Positions 11,900 to 20,879 of a stretch of DNA of 64,000 bases are shown in pieces; the first letter of the stretch is position 1, and each line of letters starts with the position of its first letter. This DNA is from Symbiodinium sp. CCMP2592 (Eukaryota; Sar; Dinophyceae; Suessiales; Symbiodiniaceae). The notes under the pieces are model-generated. The model worked only from the letters and a program-made list of their open reading frames with translations. It was not told where the DNA came from and ran no database searches. A program made the translations under genes and the position numbers. The stretch covers positions 1 to 64,000 of the forward strand of contig CAJNDT010000495.1 of the NCBI GenBank assembly GCA_905221615.1. The letters are read 5' to 3'.

Positions 11900-13000
11900 T
11901 TGCAGCGTGCCTTGAAGGCGTGCCTCGTTCGAGGGATGTTCCCCAGGCCCGACTCCGGGCGGCTGTGACCGCTGGCATTTAAACCTCGCGCAGTTCGTGT
12001 ATTAAGCCTAACTAACATCACTGGAGCCTAGTGCTGTTCAAAGGAAGCTATGACTCCACTCGGAGCACGAATCTGGCATTAGCAAGAAACTTTCCAGGAA
12101 CTAAAGGTGCCCGTGCCGAGCCGGCTGCGCTTTGACGGTGGCTCTCCGATTATCTGCGTTTCGCCGTCGCGCCCTCGGCTCGGCAGAGACTAAGTGCAGT
12201 CGCAGCCGAAACTGAGGCTCTGGGGCTTTAGCCATGGTTGCGCTTCATGCTGCATCAAGCTAGTTTGCGCATATCATCATGCTACTGCTGCCGCTGTTGT
12301 TCTTTTGCGGAAAGTGTCAACGAGCTCTGATGCAAACATTTCCATATGGTACGGTACATGCAGCCAGTGGGGTATGCCGCTCGAAATGCCTCCTCCACGA
12401 CTGCTGACATGAAAGCCTGGGGTGAGCGGATGCAGTCGTTGCGAAAGCTCGGAAATGACAAATCGAAATTCCCGCTATCAGAGTCATAGTCACCCCAATG
12501 GGTGCGAGTGAAACGAGTTTTACATGCGAGTGACACGAGATGTCGAAACCTATCGAAACACTGCTTGAAGGTGAAACGTCTGAGGCTGGCAGCTCTCATG
12601 TTCAGAGAGTCCAGGCTCTAAGACCACTCATCAGTAATACCTGTGCCTGATCATGCCTGGTACTATAGCGAACGAACAGTAAGTCTAGAGTCACACGATT
12701 AGCTTTGTGACACGAATGACAATATCCTTCAAGCTTCTAGCGACTCTAGCGAGTCCGTGAACCCTCTCTGCTGCCGTGCCCTAGGAACCCGAGGTCGCAG
12801 AAGCTTCGAAGTGGTCACTGCCTTCGGCAGTGCCTAAAGCAAGGAGCGCTCTCTTGCTGAAGACCGGAGATTGAGATTCATTGAGAGTCCCAATCATGTC
12901 CTATGAATCCGAGGTCATTGGCGGAAGATTCTTCTTGGTGACGGTGTAAACCATGTGCCGCGTCCTGGTTTCCCCGCACGATGCAAGCACGGCCCTCCCG
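11900..13000. other. Unassigned stretch
   Basis: One minus frame (12282-12599) has a natural composition near its end (FMSAVVEEAFRAAYPTG) but nothing confirms it. Otherwise nothing recognised. Confidence 0.3.
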
Positions 13001-13439
13001 CGCTGCAATATACTTCCGCATGAACTGATACTTCCGAAGTTTTCAAAACTCCCAAAACTCCCGTGACCGTGCCACGCTCTCGACTCTGGGGTTCACACGC
13101 CGACGGACACAAGTTGACGAACGTGCACCGAATAGCTTTGGCAGCCTCTGCAGCTTTTCTGGCACTTGAGATTGCATCTGCAAGTTCTCACCACTGTGTG
13201 CACAGGCCTGTTCTGCCAAGTGCTTTCTCATGCTCTCGTAGTTCCCCTGTCTCTGCATCAACTCTTTGCCTTGACTCGAAGGACGAAACCGTCGAAGTTG
13301 CACGTTTAGCTCGCCGACCTTCATGCTCTGCAACATCCGAGGTCGACACCGACATGGGTCTTCTTCAGGTCCAGAGCCATGCCTTTAACAGTTGATATGA
13401 GTAAGGCTTGATCTTTGGATGCGTCCGCTTTCCTTAATC

Positions 13440-14075
13440 CTTTAAAGCTCAGCCGAGAGACTTCGCATCTTGCTGGGAAGCTTGCTCATAAACACCTGAC
13501 GGGACAGCATGTGCACACTTCTTGTGCCGCTTGCGGCACGAGCGACCTCGATGCCATCATCGTTGATGTCCTCGTTGCCAGCCAGGTTCAAGGAGAGGTC
13601 CTTCCAGGAGGACATGGACCATCGACGGCTCAATCAGACAGCAAGACTTTCAGTTGTCAAAGTGTGCGGGTGCCTTCGTGAAAGTCTTTCGCTGCTGAGA
13701 CATGTAGACTTTCATAACAGGGGCACAAGGTGGGTGGCACGCTGCCTCCAGTTCTCTGGGGAGACCGGCGGCGAAGGTGATGATGTCTTGGTTGTTGAGC
13801 TCTGTTTCCCTGCACCGGCAGCGCAGATCAGCGCAGGAGTTTCAGAGGTGAGGAGAGTGAGGGAGCCCGAGAGCGTGAGGCTCCGGGCCCTGCCTCAGGT
13901 CCAGCTTGAGCTCTTGCAGGCCCGATGGCAAACATGCTCGGAGCATCTTCAACTTCTCCGAGCAAACTGCCAGAACTCATGGCTTCATGATGCTTCATGC
14001 TCCCTGCTTGCGAGCAAAAGCATCTTGAAGATCATGGCCTTGCATGAAGGCCATGTCAAGCTCCAGGGACTTGTG
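13440..14075 (-). CDS. Leucine-rich-repeat gene fragment
   Basis: Four minus-strand segments carry LRR-like strings in order: SLELDMAFMQGHDLQDAF (about 14070-14015), LPSGLQELKLDLRQ (about 13940-13890), NNQDIITFAAGLPRELE (about 13800-13745) and LSLNLAGNEDINDDGIEVA (about 13620-13555). The last has the LxLxxN core of the repeat. They lie in different frames, so introns of unknown borders part them. LRR proteins mediate protein binding; the specific partner cannot be guessed. The 5' and 3' ends are not identified, and a coil-like segment at 13336-13150 may belong to the same gene. Confidence 0.45.
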
Positions 14076-14127
14076 CCGGAAGCCGCTGTGCAAGGCTTTC
14101 ACCTCTGCTTGTGCTCATTATACTTAC

Positions 14128-14145
14128 TATATATATATATATATA
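14128..14145. repeat. TA microsatellite
   Basis: Pure alternating TA tract just upstream (on the minus strand) of the LRR gene fragment. Confidence 0.8.
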
Positions 14146-14879
14146 CCGCTATAGATCGTATTATATCTTATATAGCTGTGTTTTAGTCGGGTCGCTTATT
14201 TTATATACAGGACACCTAAAAACCATTCCTGCTCATGGCATCTTTGCAACCTATCCTTGTGGAGTCAACAGTTCGTGTTGTTGATAGTTGGATGTGCTGC
14301 AGGTCCAGGTACTTCCGTGAGGGAAAAGCTCAGAGCATGGCCAACTTTCCTTGAACTCGATGAACGTCACTGTCGCTCACGTTGCCACCCATGACACGAC
14401 CTGTGCCAAAGGCCGGCTCCAGCTGGGCCCAAACCCCGACCACTGAGCTGCTGGCGCCAGAAGGCCAAAGCGAAGAGCGCCCGCAGTTGCTTCGAGACGT
14501 GGTCATACGCCTCATGCCTTGGCATCACGCACACGGCCGCCACGGTCCTTGGCCCGGACCTTCTTGAGCAAAACGTCGTCTAGGCTCACTGCTTTTCTGC
14601 AGCCTGCAAAATCCAACACTTCAGCACATTATAGGGCCGCTGGCTGCCCAGGCCTGCTCGTTCAGGTCACGGTGTGCGAAGATGTTCAATATCTGCTGCT
14701 TTTCCTGAAGATTGGTGATCTGAGCACGCTCCACGGAGACCTCGGGCAGCGTGGTCAGATGGTCACGTGTGGCTTGCTGAGACACTGAGTATGTGTTGGA
14801 CGTACGGGACTTGGAAACACACACCTAATGCCATCTCCATGATCTGCAAGCTGAATGACTTCTCGCGGTCGTTCTTAGC

Positions 14880-15425
14880 CTTCCGGTCTTGACGTAGGAA
14901 TTGCGGTGGCGGGAAGAGAGATGCGTTTCTGCAGAAGCAAGTTTGCCTTGTAGCCGGAGCCTGTCGTGCGCAGTTCTGCGTCTTTCTCCTCTGGAGTCAG
15001 GAACTGTGTTACCTTAGTAGGCAGAGCTGCGGGCATCAGACGTATCATGTCTCTGCATGTGAGCTTTGTGGTCTCCACCGGGGCCGGGGCCATCGAGGCT
15101 TTCTTAACAGGCGATTTGATTTCCAGCTTGGTCTGGACTACATCGAGCTGCGTGCCGGGATGGTCCAAGCCTGAGCTTCGAAGCTCGTGGAATTCATAGG
15201 CAGCTCTTCGGTTCTCGGTGTCAGGCACATGCAGAGCTCGTACATGCACCTCGAGACGTCGAGACACTCCGAGACCAGTCTGGCCTTTTCCTTGCTCCCC
15301 CGAGCGAAGCCAAGGCACCACAGTCTCGAAAGGCATGTGGCGAGCACGTTGGAATCGGTTTTGGGATCCTGCCCACTCAAGCTGAAGCTTCTCTGTCGAG
15401 TCTACTTTAGCAGGCTGCTTCACAT
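14880..15425 (-). CDS. Gene of unknown function, at least two exons
   Basis: The downstream exon (about 15165-14960) follows an acceptor-like GGCACGCAG and contains QLDVVQTKLEIKSP, a Pro/Ala/Lys linker, then LTCRDMIRLMPAALP and FLTPEEKDAEL. The upstream exon (about 15330-15240) contains KEKARLVSECLDVSR and ends near a GT after TCGAG. Composition is clearly protein-like but no domain is recognised. An open frame of 182 codons spans the area (stop at 14875), but part of it reads through the presumed intron. Confidence 0.4.
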
Positions 15426-15689
15426 CGGCAAAGCCATCGGAGAGAGGATTGATGTCAGGCCCCAGCCATCATAAGCACCACCTGGAACTTTGCGGCACTC
15501 ATTGCCTCCAGGGCTCAAACTCATTCTTGGGAGCTTCGGAGCAGTCTTCAGGATCTTCAGGGCACCGGCCTTGTAAAAACAGCTGGCCTTCAAATCCGGG
15601 CAGAAAGCGTCCTGAGGACGGAATCAGGACTGGCGAGATGCAAGAACCCCACATGTCATGCAAAAACTTCTCATTCCCTTAATAGCTCT

Positions 15690-15887
15690 CCTGCAGCGAG
15701 TGTGGGCGGTTGGCGCAACACGCGAGCCAGTACGGCGTGTTCTGGTCCATGTTTCTGCTTTGCGTGTGCACTTTGATGGCCTCCAAAGCATTCAGGACCT
15801 TGACAAAGGCATCTCGGGTCAGCCCACGAACTGATTCGAGTCTTGGTGTCTGACGAGATCCCCCCAGTAGTGCACCAGGTAGAACGC
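15690..15887 (-). CDS. Exons of a dinoflagellate-type HYWG / YWxxxANRxHSLQ domain
   Basis: After a strong acceptor (CTCCCTTGCAG) the minus strand reads PPAFYLVHYWG. A 62-base segment with GA...AG borders then restores the frame of VLNALEAIKVHTQSRNMDQN and TPYWLACCANRPHSLQES. I recall from memory, unverified, that dinoflagellate proteins often pair a WWG motif with a YWVCAYANNQ-like motif about 30 residues on; here the second is altered to YWLACCANRPH. Without the GA-AG intron a frameshift must be assumed, so the copy may be a decaying pseudogene. Function unknown. Confidence 0.4.
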
Positions 15888-15949
15888 AGGAGGCTGCAAG
15901 GGAGGTCAGCTGGTGCAACACAAAGGGCACAGGCGGCACAGGGGCAGGC

Positions 15950-16575
15950 CCAGCAGGCAGCCTGCTCCTGGTTTGTCAAGAGCTCTACCAGCGAGCAGTC
16001 CTTCTCCGCACATGCCGGACCTGAGTTTTTGTCAAGTCCGAGTCTCTTTGAGTCTGCACAGGTCTGCACCAGTCTAGGCGGCTTCTTGGGAAGATATGGA
16101 ATCCAAGGATGCCGCGCACGAGCCACTCATGCAAGTGACACCTGGCTCGTGAAGTTGATAAGCATTGCATAAGACGGGGAAGCAGTAAGGCGAGAACCAG
16201 TTCATATGGTCGATGTGAACCTTGCGGCCTGGTTGCAGCATGTCGATAACAAGGTCTGCAGCACATGTTGTCAGGTTTTTGTCACGAGGGCTGCCTGCAT
16301 TGCGTGACATGTGTGATGGCTGCGTGTCTCGCCACCGGTGGCAATGATCCTCCGTCAGGGCGGTGATCAAATATCCAGGTCGTCAGCTGCTCGCGCCACT
16401 TGCATGCGGTTGGACGGCAGGCATCCCTTTTCGCAGTGCGTGGCATGACCACTGTACAGTCGGCATTGAATCTGCATGCTCAAAAGCCGTAGTCAGAATG
16501 CTCCACCGTGCCTTGTAAACCTCGGACTCAGATTCTGGATGCAGCTCCGAAAGGAGGCGGAGCGTGTAACTAAAT
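15950..16575. other. Unassigned stretch between two minus-strand genes
   Basis: Minus frames with moderately natural composition exist (for example LVIDMLQPGRKVHIDHMNW near 16250-16190 and SELHPESESEVYKARWSIL near 16560-16500) and may be exons of the gene downstream, but no border or domain supports them. Confidence 0.3.
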
Positions 16576-16579
16576 TCGA

Positions 16580-17160
16580 CTACGCTGCGCATGCTGCGCT
16601 CGGGTGGTCTGAGGCTCCCAGGCCCCACTTAGCCAACCAGCCCTCGACACTCAAGCTGGCGTGCTCGCGAGTGCTGTCACGGGCATTGTCGTAGTAGCGA
16701 GTATCTGCGCCGCCTGAGCGAACGTGAGCCAAGGTCAGCTCGGCGATCCACTGGCGCAGGGCATCATCGGGATTTGGATCGACCATCAAAGCTCGGATGG
16801 AGAAGAGGCATTTTTGGACCGACAGCGATGGACTCCACGATTCCTTGAGGATGTCTAGGCCTTGGGAAGAGGCGGAGAAGATTGATGAACACGGCAGCAC
16901 CTTCTCTCAACATCTCTCAACCCAAAGCCAGACCTCAATGTGCCTATCGATGTGCTGTTTCGACAAGGTGCATATTGCGCCGTTTGCATTGACATTGCAG
17001 TGGTAGATGGGCGTGCGGAAGTTAATCTTGGGCGCGGAGAAAGGATAGTCATCCGGGATGACAACATCTAGCGCAAAAACACCTCCCTCGAACGGGGAGC
17101 CAAAGGGCCCCTCCATGAGGACACGCCAGAAGTTGAGGCTTTCCTGGTTGGTAGCTGAAA
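16580..17160 (-). CDS. Ubiquitin-conjugating E2 (UBC) domain, 3' part of the vWA-UBC gene
   Basis: The exon after acceptor GTTTCAG (about 17156) reads NFWRVLMEGPFGSPFEGGVF, then DDYPFSAPKINFRTPIYHCN and VNANGAI, the core of an E2 fold. It ends at 16972. A 111-base GC-AG intron (16971-16861) follows. The next exon begins at 16860 with the second half of the catalytic Cys codon and continues LDILKESWSPSLSVQKCLF, MVDPNPDD and a C-terminal helix, ending at a stop at 16580. The active-site Cys is therefore split by the intron. The usual HPN motif is HCN here. E2 enzymes carry ubiquitin as a Cys thioester and pass it to E3s or substrates. The N-terminal E2 helix (RRAMAELRQA) lies at the end of the upstream exon. 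Confidence 0.85.
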
Positions 17161-17222
17161 CAGCACAGTTTGATACCTATATATTCAACACAGATAGTAA
17201 CAGTCTATCTAAGACTCCTGGA

Positions 17223-18353
17223 TTAGTGATTAGTGCAAGTGCTGCAAGGAGCTGTCGGCAGAACATGGATTCCGGCAGTGGCTGCTTCTGCAGCTTGCCT
17301 CAGCTCGGCCATGGCCCGTCTTGCAGCCGCCGAGCCCAGGGGGCCGTTCGAAATGGCACCGAGGGAGTCTGTCGAGTGCAAGGCCACCACCTTGCTTTTC
17401 GCATGGTGGTCCCGGGCCAAATCCTGAACTCTGGGCACGGCACTTCCCTGCGTGATGCTCGCTTGAGAAATGTTCCTCAAGTCCACGGCTTCTCGCTGCT
17501 TGAACTCCGGCTTTTCTGCCCCGCCACGGCGTGCCTTCAAAGAGACGACAGCTTCGGACTCCAGAAGCTCGAAGCCCTCGCCAAGATTGCGTACCTGGTA
17601 GCACTCGCCTTCTGCAGCAGAAACGATTCGCCGCAAATCGCCATCGGGATTGTCTCCCACGATGATCGCATCGACCACAGCACCGATGGAGTTGACGGCC
17701 TCAAGGGCCGCCTGTGGAGATGCTCCCGAATTGTTCTGCCCATCTGTGAGCACAAGAACACGCAGGTCAATCCTCTTGTCCGCTTCGAAGTATCGATTCA
17801 ACATCTCCGTGGCTGCGATGATGGACGAATAGATGGCCGTCTGACCCCGCTTCTTCATGTCGTCGACAATGGACTCGAACTTGTCCAAGCTGGGTGTTGC
17901 ATCCAACAGGAGCTCAACCTGGTTATCGAACTGAAAGAGGCCGAGGTGGCAGCGCCCAGGGCCCATGCTTTCAATCCTATCCCGGAAGGCATAAAACATG
18001 GCTTTAACGGCTTCCATGCGTGTGCGCTCTGCCACGGAATCTCGACACTCACCTTTCACGACGTTGAGAGTGATCTCCTTGAAGGGTGTCCCCATCGAAC
18101 CAGACCGATCAATGCAAATGGCGATGACCTCTTGCACCGGCACTTCCTCTGCTGGGCTCGCCACCTGTTGGTCCGCCTCCGAGCCTTCTTCCTTGGAAGT
18201 TGCTTCGCTTTCTCTCTTTTTTTCTGAAGGTGAGGAGGAGGGGTTTCTCCCACCCCCCGCCCCGGCTCGCTCTGTCTCGCTCTCTCTGCATGTGTCGGTC
18301 ACACATACGATACTAGGGAGATTGATGATACGCCTGTTGAGCCGATGGGGCAC
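17223..18353 (-). CDS. von Willebrand factor A domain, 5' exon of the vWA-UBC gene
   Basis: The longest uninterrupted protein-like frame of the window (376 codons). An acidic/Ser-rich leader is followed by IAICIDRSGSMGTPF, a MIDAS-type DxSxS metal site. Next come helices with RMEAVKAMFYAFRDRI, the strand LGLFQFDNQVELLLD, the MIDAS Thr in RGQTAIYSS, and LRVLVLTDGQNNSG with the third MIDAS Asp. After a linker, the frame ends in RRAMAELRQAAEAATAGI, the first helix of an E2 domain. The coding part probably stops near 17255, where CAGCT is repeated at the start of the next exon; the remaining codons to 17223 are likely intron. vWA domains bind protein ligands through a metal ion, here plausibly selecting substrates for the fused E2. 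The start is the first Met of the frame; an upstream exon is possible. Confidence 0.85.
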   Translation of the reverse strand: MPHRLNRRIINLPSIVCVTDTCRESETERAGAGGGRNPSSSPSEKKRESEATSKEEGSEADQQVASPAEEVPVQEVIAICIDRSGSMGTPFKEITLNVVKGECRDSVAERTRMEAVKAMFYAFRDRIESMGPGRCHLGLFQFDNQVELLLDATPSLDKFESIVDDMKKRGQTAIYSSIIAATEMLNRYFEADKRIDLRVLVLTDGQNNSGASPQAALEAVNSIGAVVDAIIVGDNPDGDLRRIVSAAEGECYQVRNLGEGFELLESEAVVSLKARRGGAEKPEFKQREAVDLRNISQASITQGSAVPRVQDLARDHHAKSKVVALHSTDSLGAISNGPLGSAAARRAMAELRQAAEAATAGIHVLPTAPCSTCTNH

Positions 18354-18755
18354 AGAGAGGCTTGAGAGCTGATTTTAAGTCCGCGAAAACAGTGACAGTG
18401 AGAAAGGGCATACTCGCCAGCACTTTCTGAAGTCGCCTGCGCCAGGGAGGGGAGGGCTACTTTACTGTCCAGCTCCGAGAAGTGGTTTGATACAGAGATC
18501 TGGCCATGTGTCGCAGGGGACAAACCTAGCAGACCTGGCACGCGGCCGGACGATCGGACAGACTGGTGCATTCGTGCTTCGCGAAAGCTTCAAGCACCTC
18601 GAACTGCTGGCTGTTTACTTGACTCTGGCTGTCTGACACGACCCTCGACACCAATATTGGTTATGTACGACAACCCTCTTCCACTCAACCAAATAAGCAG
18701 CACTCCCCACACGAGGTCTCTGTCTCGCTGCCTCTGCATCGCCGGTTCTAAGATT
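18354..18755. other. Intergenic stretch between two minus-strand genes
   Basis: About 400 bases between the stop of the PDZ-SAM gene and the first Met of the vWA-UBC gene. Both genes read the same way, as in dinoflagellate tandem gene runs. It includes pyrimidine-rich DNA; no TATA-like element or spliced-leader remnant was recognised. Confidence 0.5.
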
Positions 18756-20030
18756 CTAAGACACTTGGCAAGTCTCTCGAGGCTCCACTGGAATGCTACA
18801 TAGCTCGTACAGCGCCTGGCGGAACTTCTGTGCAGTCACCAACTTCATCCCAACCGACTCGATGATCTGCTCTACCATTGCTGCCTGTGCCAGGTGAGAT
18901 TCTTCAGAACTGGAGCAGTGAAAAATGTGATCTCGGCAGATTCTAATTGCCAAGCGACATCCAGCAGCTTGAAGTCTTCCAGGCTTTCTGCATCTGTGAG
19001 CTCGATAACCTTCTCAACGTATTTGCCGAGGCCTTTGGCATTCAGCCAGCCTGCCACTGACTGGTCCTCGGCCGCAGCGTTCACAACCTCCCACTCTGCC
19101 ATGGGCGAAGTTTCAAGCGAATTGAAGAGAAGGAGCTGCGCAGCGTGGTCTTCCTACTCCCGAGCCACAGCATAGCAAGGCATGCAGTGCTTCCATGTAA
19201 GCTTCTGCCACAAATTCTGACATCTTCTGACGAGTCGGCACAGGCTGCAGGCCGATGCCTTGCTAAAATCCACTACCCTCTGCAGCTGCTCCAAGGTGAT
19301 GGCGCGATCCTACAGGGGTGGGTCCCGGCTTAAGAGGGCGCGTGGCAAAGTCAGCTGTCCCTAGGTCTCCTCTGATCGGTCGATGTAGCCCTGGAAAGTG
19401 AACTCCTGTCCGACAGGAGCGTGTTTGAAGCAACGCCTCCCCAGCTCCAAAAAGCATCTCCTGCTTGAGTTGCTCCAAGTGCTTCTCATCCGAGGTACTG
19501 GTGAACGGCAGCTTTGCGAGCCGCTCCACCTGAAACTTCACTCCGCACCGTCGAAAGCTGTGCTGCCATGAGCAGGCCTCCCGTCGTTCCTCCTCTTCCT
19601 CTTTTATCTTCTCCTCCATGAGGATCGCCCTGCGAAGCAAGGGCTCGAAGAAGGATGCTCGCTTCATCTCCCCCAAAAGGCCTGGCCTGTGGTCCGTAAA
19701 GAAGACCACTGTCACCGTCCTGCAGCTTCAGGCAAGCTGGGAAGCGGCGGACACCATCAGTTCGGAGAGACTGCAAAGAACCTCCACTGCCACATCGCAT
19801 CCTGCAGCTTCTGCCACACCTCCCACGCTTCACCAGTGAAATCTGTGCCCTGGCAGTAAATGACGGTAAGCTGTCAGAGCCTCGGCTCCGGTGTTCATAA
19901 TGACACCATCGATCATGTAGATCCGCCAACCGATCTGAACCTCGAGGCGGCCAGGAGCAATCGGACACAGCCGGAGCAACATTGAGCCGATTCCGGTCTC
20001 CTCGAATTGAAGCGATAACGGAGCTAACGA
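18756..20030 (-). CDS. PDZ-like / coiled-coil / SAM scaffold protein
   Basis: Six exons can be joined in frame: about 20030-19905, 19849-19788, 19719-19404, 19309-19259, 19153-18956 and 18884-18756 (stop). Introns are 55, 68, 94, 105 and 71 bases; the first three are GT-AG (the third less certain), the last two GC-AG. The first two exons plus the start of the third give a PDZ-like fold: EETGIGSMLLRL, LEVQIGWRIYMIDG, EAWEVWQKLQDAMWQ, then TVTVVFF. Exon 3 continues into a Glu/Lys-rich coiled coil (MEEKIKEEEEERRE). Exons 5-6 form a SAM-like domain: VAGWLNAKGLGKYVEKVIEL, SLEDFKLLDV, then VEQIIESVGMKLVTAQKFRQ and a short tail ending TCQVS. Such proteins are probably scaffolds. Upstream exons are not fixed; a Gln/Ser-rich frame at 20300-20100 may be one. 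Confidence 0.8.
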
Positions 20031-20119
20031 TGGCGCCGGGACGGATTAAGCTTGGCCGGCAGGGGTCGCGGAAGCCGAAGCAAAACACCGCTCATACCAA
20101 GCTCAACAAGCAGAATGAC

Positions 20120-20150
20120 TTTACTGCTGCTGCTGCTGCTGCTGCTTTGC
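20120..20150. repeat. CTG/AGC microsatellite
   Basis: Pure CTG on the plus strand, equal to AGC on the minus strand. It may sit in an upstream exon of the PDZ-SAM gene, where it would encode poly-Ser after a Gln-rich segment. The plus-strand poly-Leu frame resembles a signal peptide but is an antisense artefact. Confidence 0.75.
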
Positions 20151-20879
20151 AGTTGCTGTTGGTTTTGTTCACAAGCCGGCCCCATTGCGGAGGCCAGCGC
20201 ATCTTGCAGCTGCACCGAGAGACCCAGAAGCGCCGTGCACCGAGCGACTCCACTAGTTTTCAAGCGAACTCTTTGCTGTGATTTGGTGTGTTCGACCATC
20301 TTTACCGGCCTTGCCTGTCCGTGATTTGCTCCAGACAAACGCTGGGATTGGACCGCACCGATGCTAAGCAATCGCGATGCGAGGTGTTCTGCGTGGACCG
20401 AGAACAGAAACGAAGAGCCACCTGTCTTCTGTGTGTGAAATAGACTAATCGAGTCCACGAAGACAGGAAATCATCATTTCCAAAACAAAGAATGGAAGGC
20501 GCACGAAGTCTTGGTTGTTCTTACTCTTGCTCTTGGTCTTAGTCTTGCCTTGATGACATCGTTGTTGTTACTGGTGCTGTGATTGGCGGTTGAGTTGCTA
20601 GTGGTAGATCTGGAACTGGTGGCCCGTTCAATCGTGTTTTGCAGCTTCTTCCGTTCCCTTCTTGCTGCTCTTCGTACTCGTAAGAATCATAAGCATTGTC
20701 ACCGAAACACACCACATCTGTGGGCGAAGTCGTTTGACATGTCGGACGTGTCCCTTGACTGACGGGATGGATGCACCTACACGCAGATATTTTGCCACAG
20801 ATACACCGAACCCCTGCAGAAATCAGCAGATTTGGTTCCGCTACTTCAATGCCTCGCACAGGGAGCTCCAAAACCTACG

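Noticed and set aside
14685-14710. HRDLNE string on the minus strand, like a kinase catalytic loop
   Set aside because: No DFG motif or other kinase part nearby; chance match.
20073-20324. Plus-strand frame starting with a poly-Leu signal-like peptide
   Set aside because: Antisense to an AGC repeat at the 5' side of a minus-strand gene.
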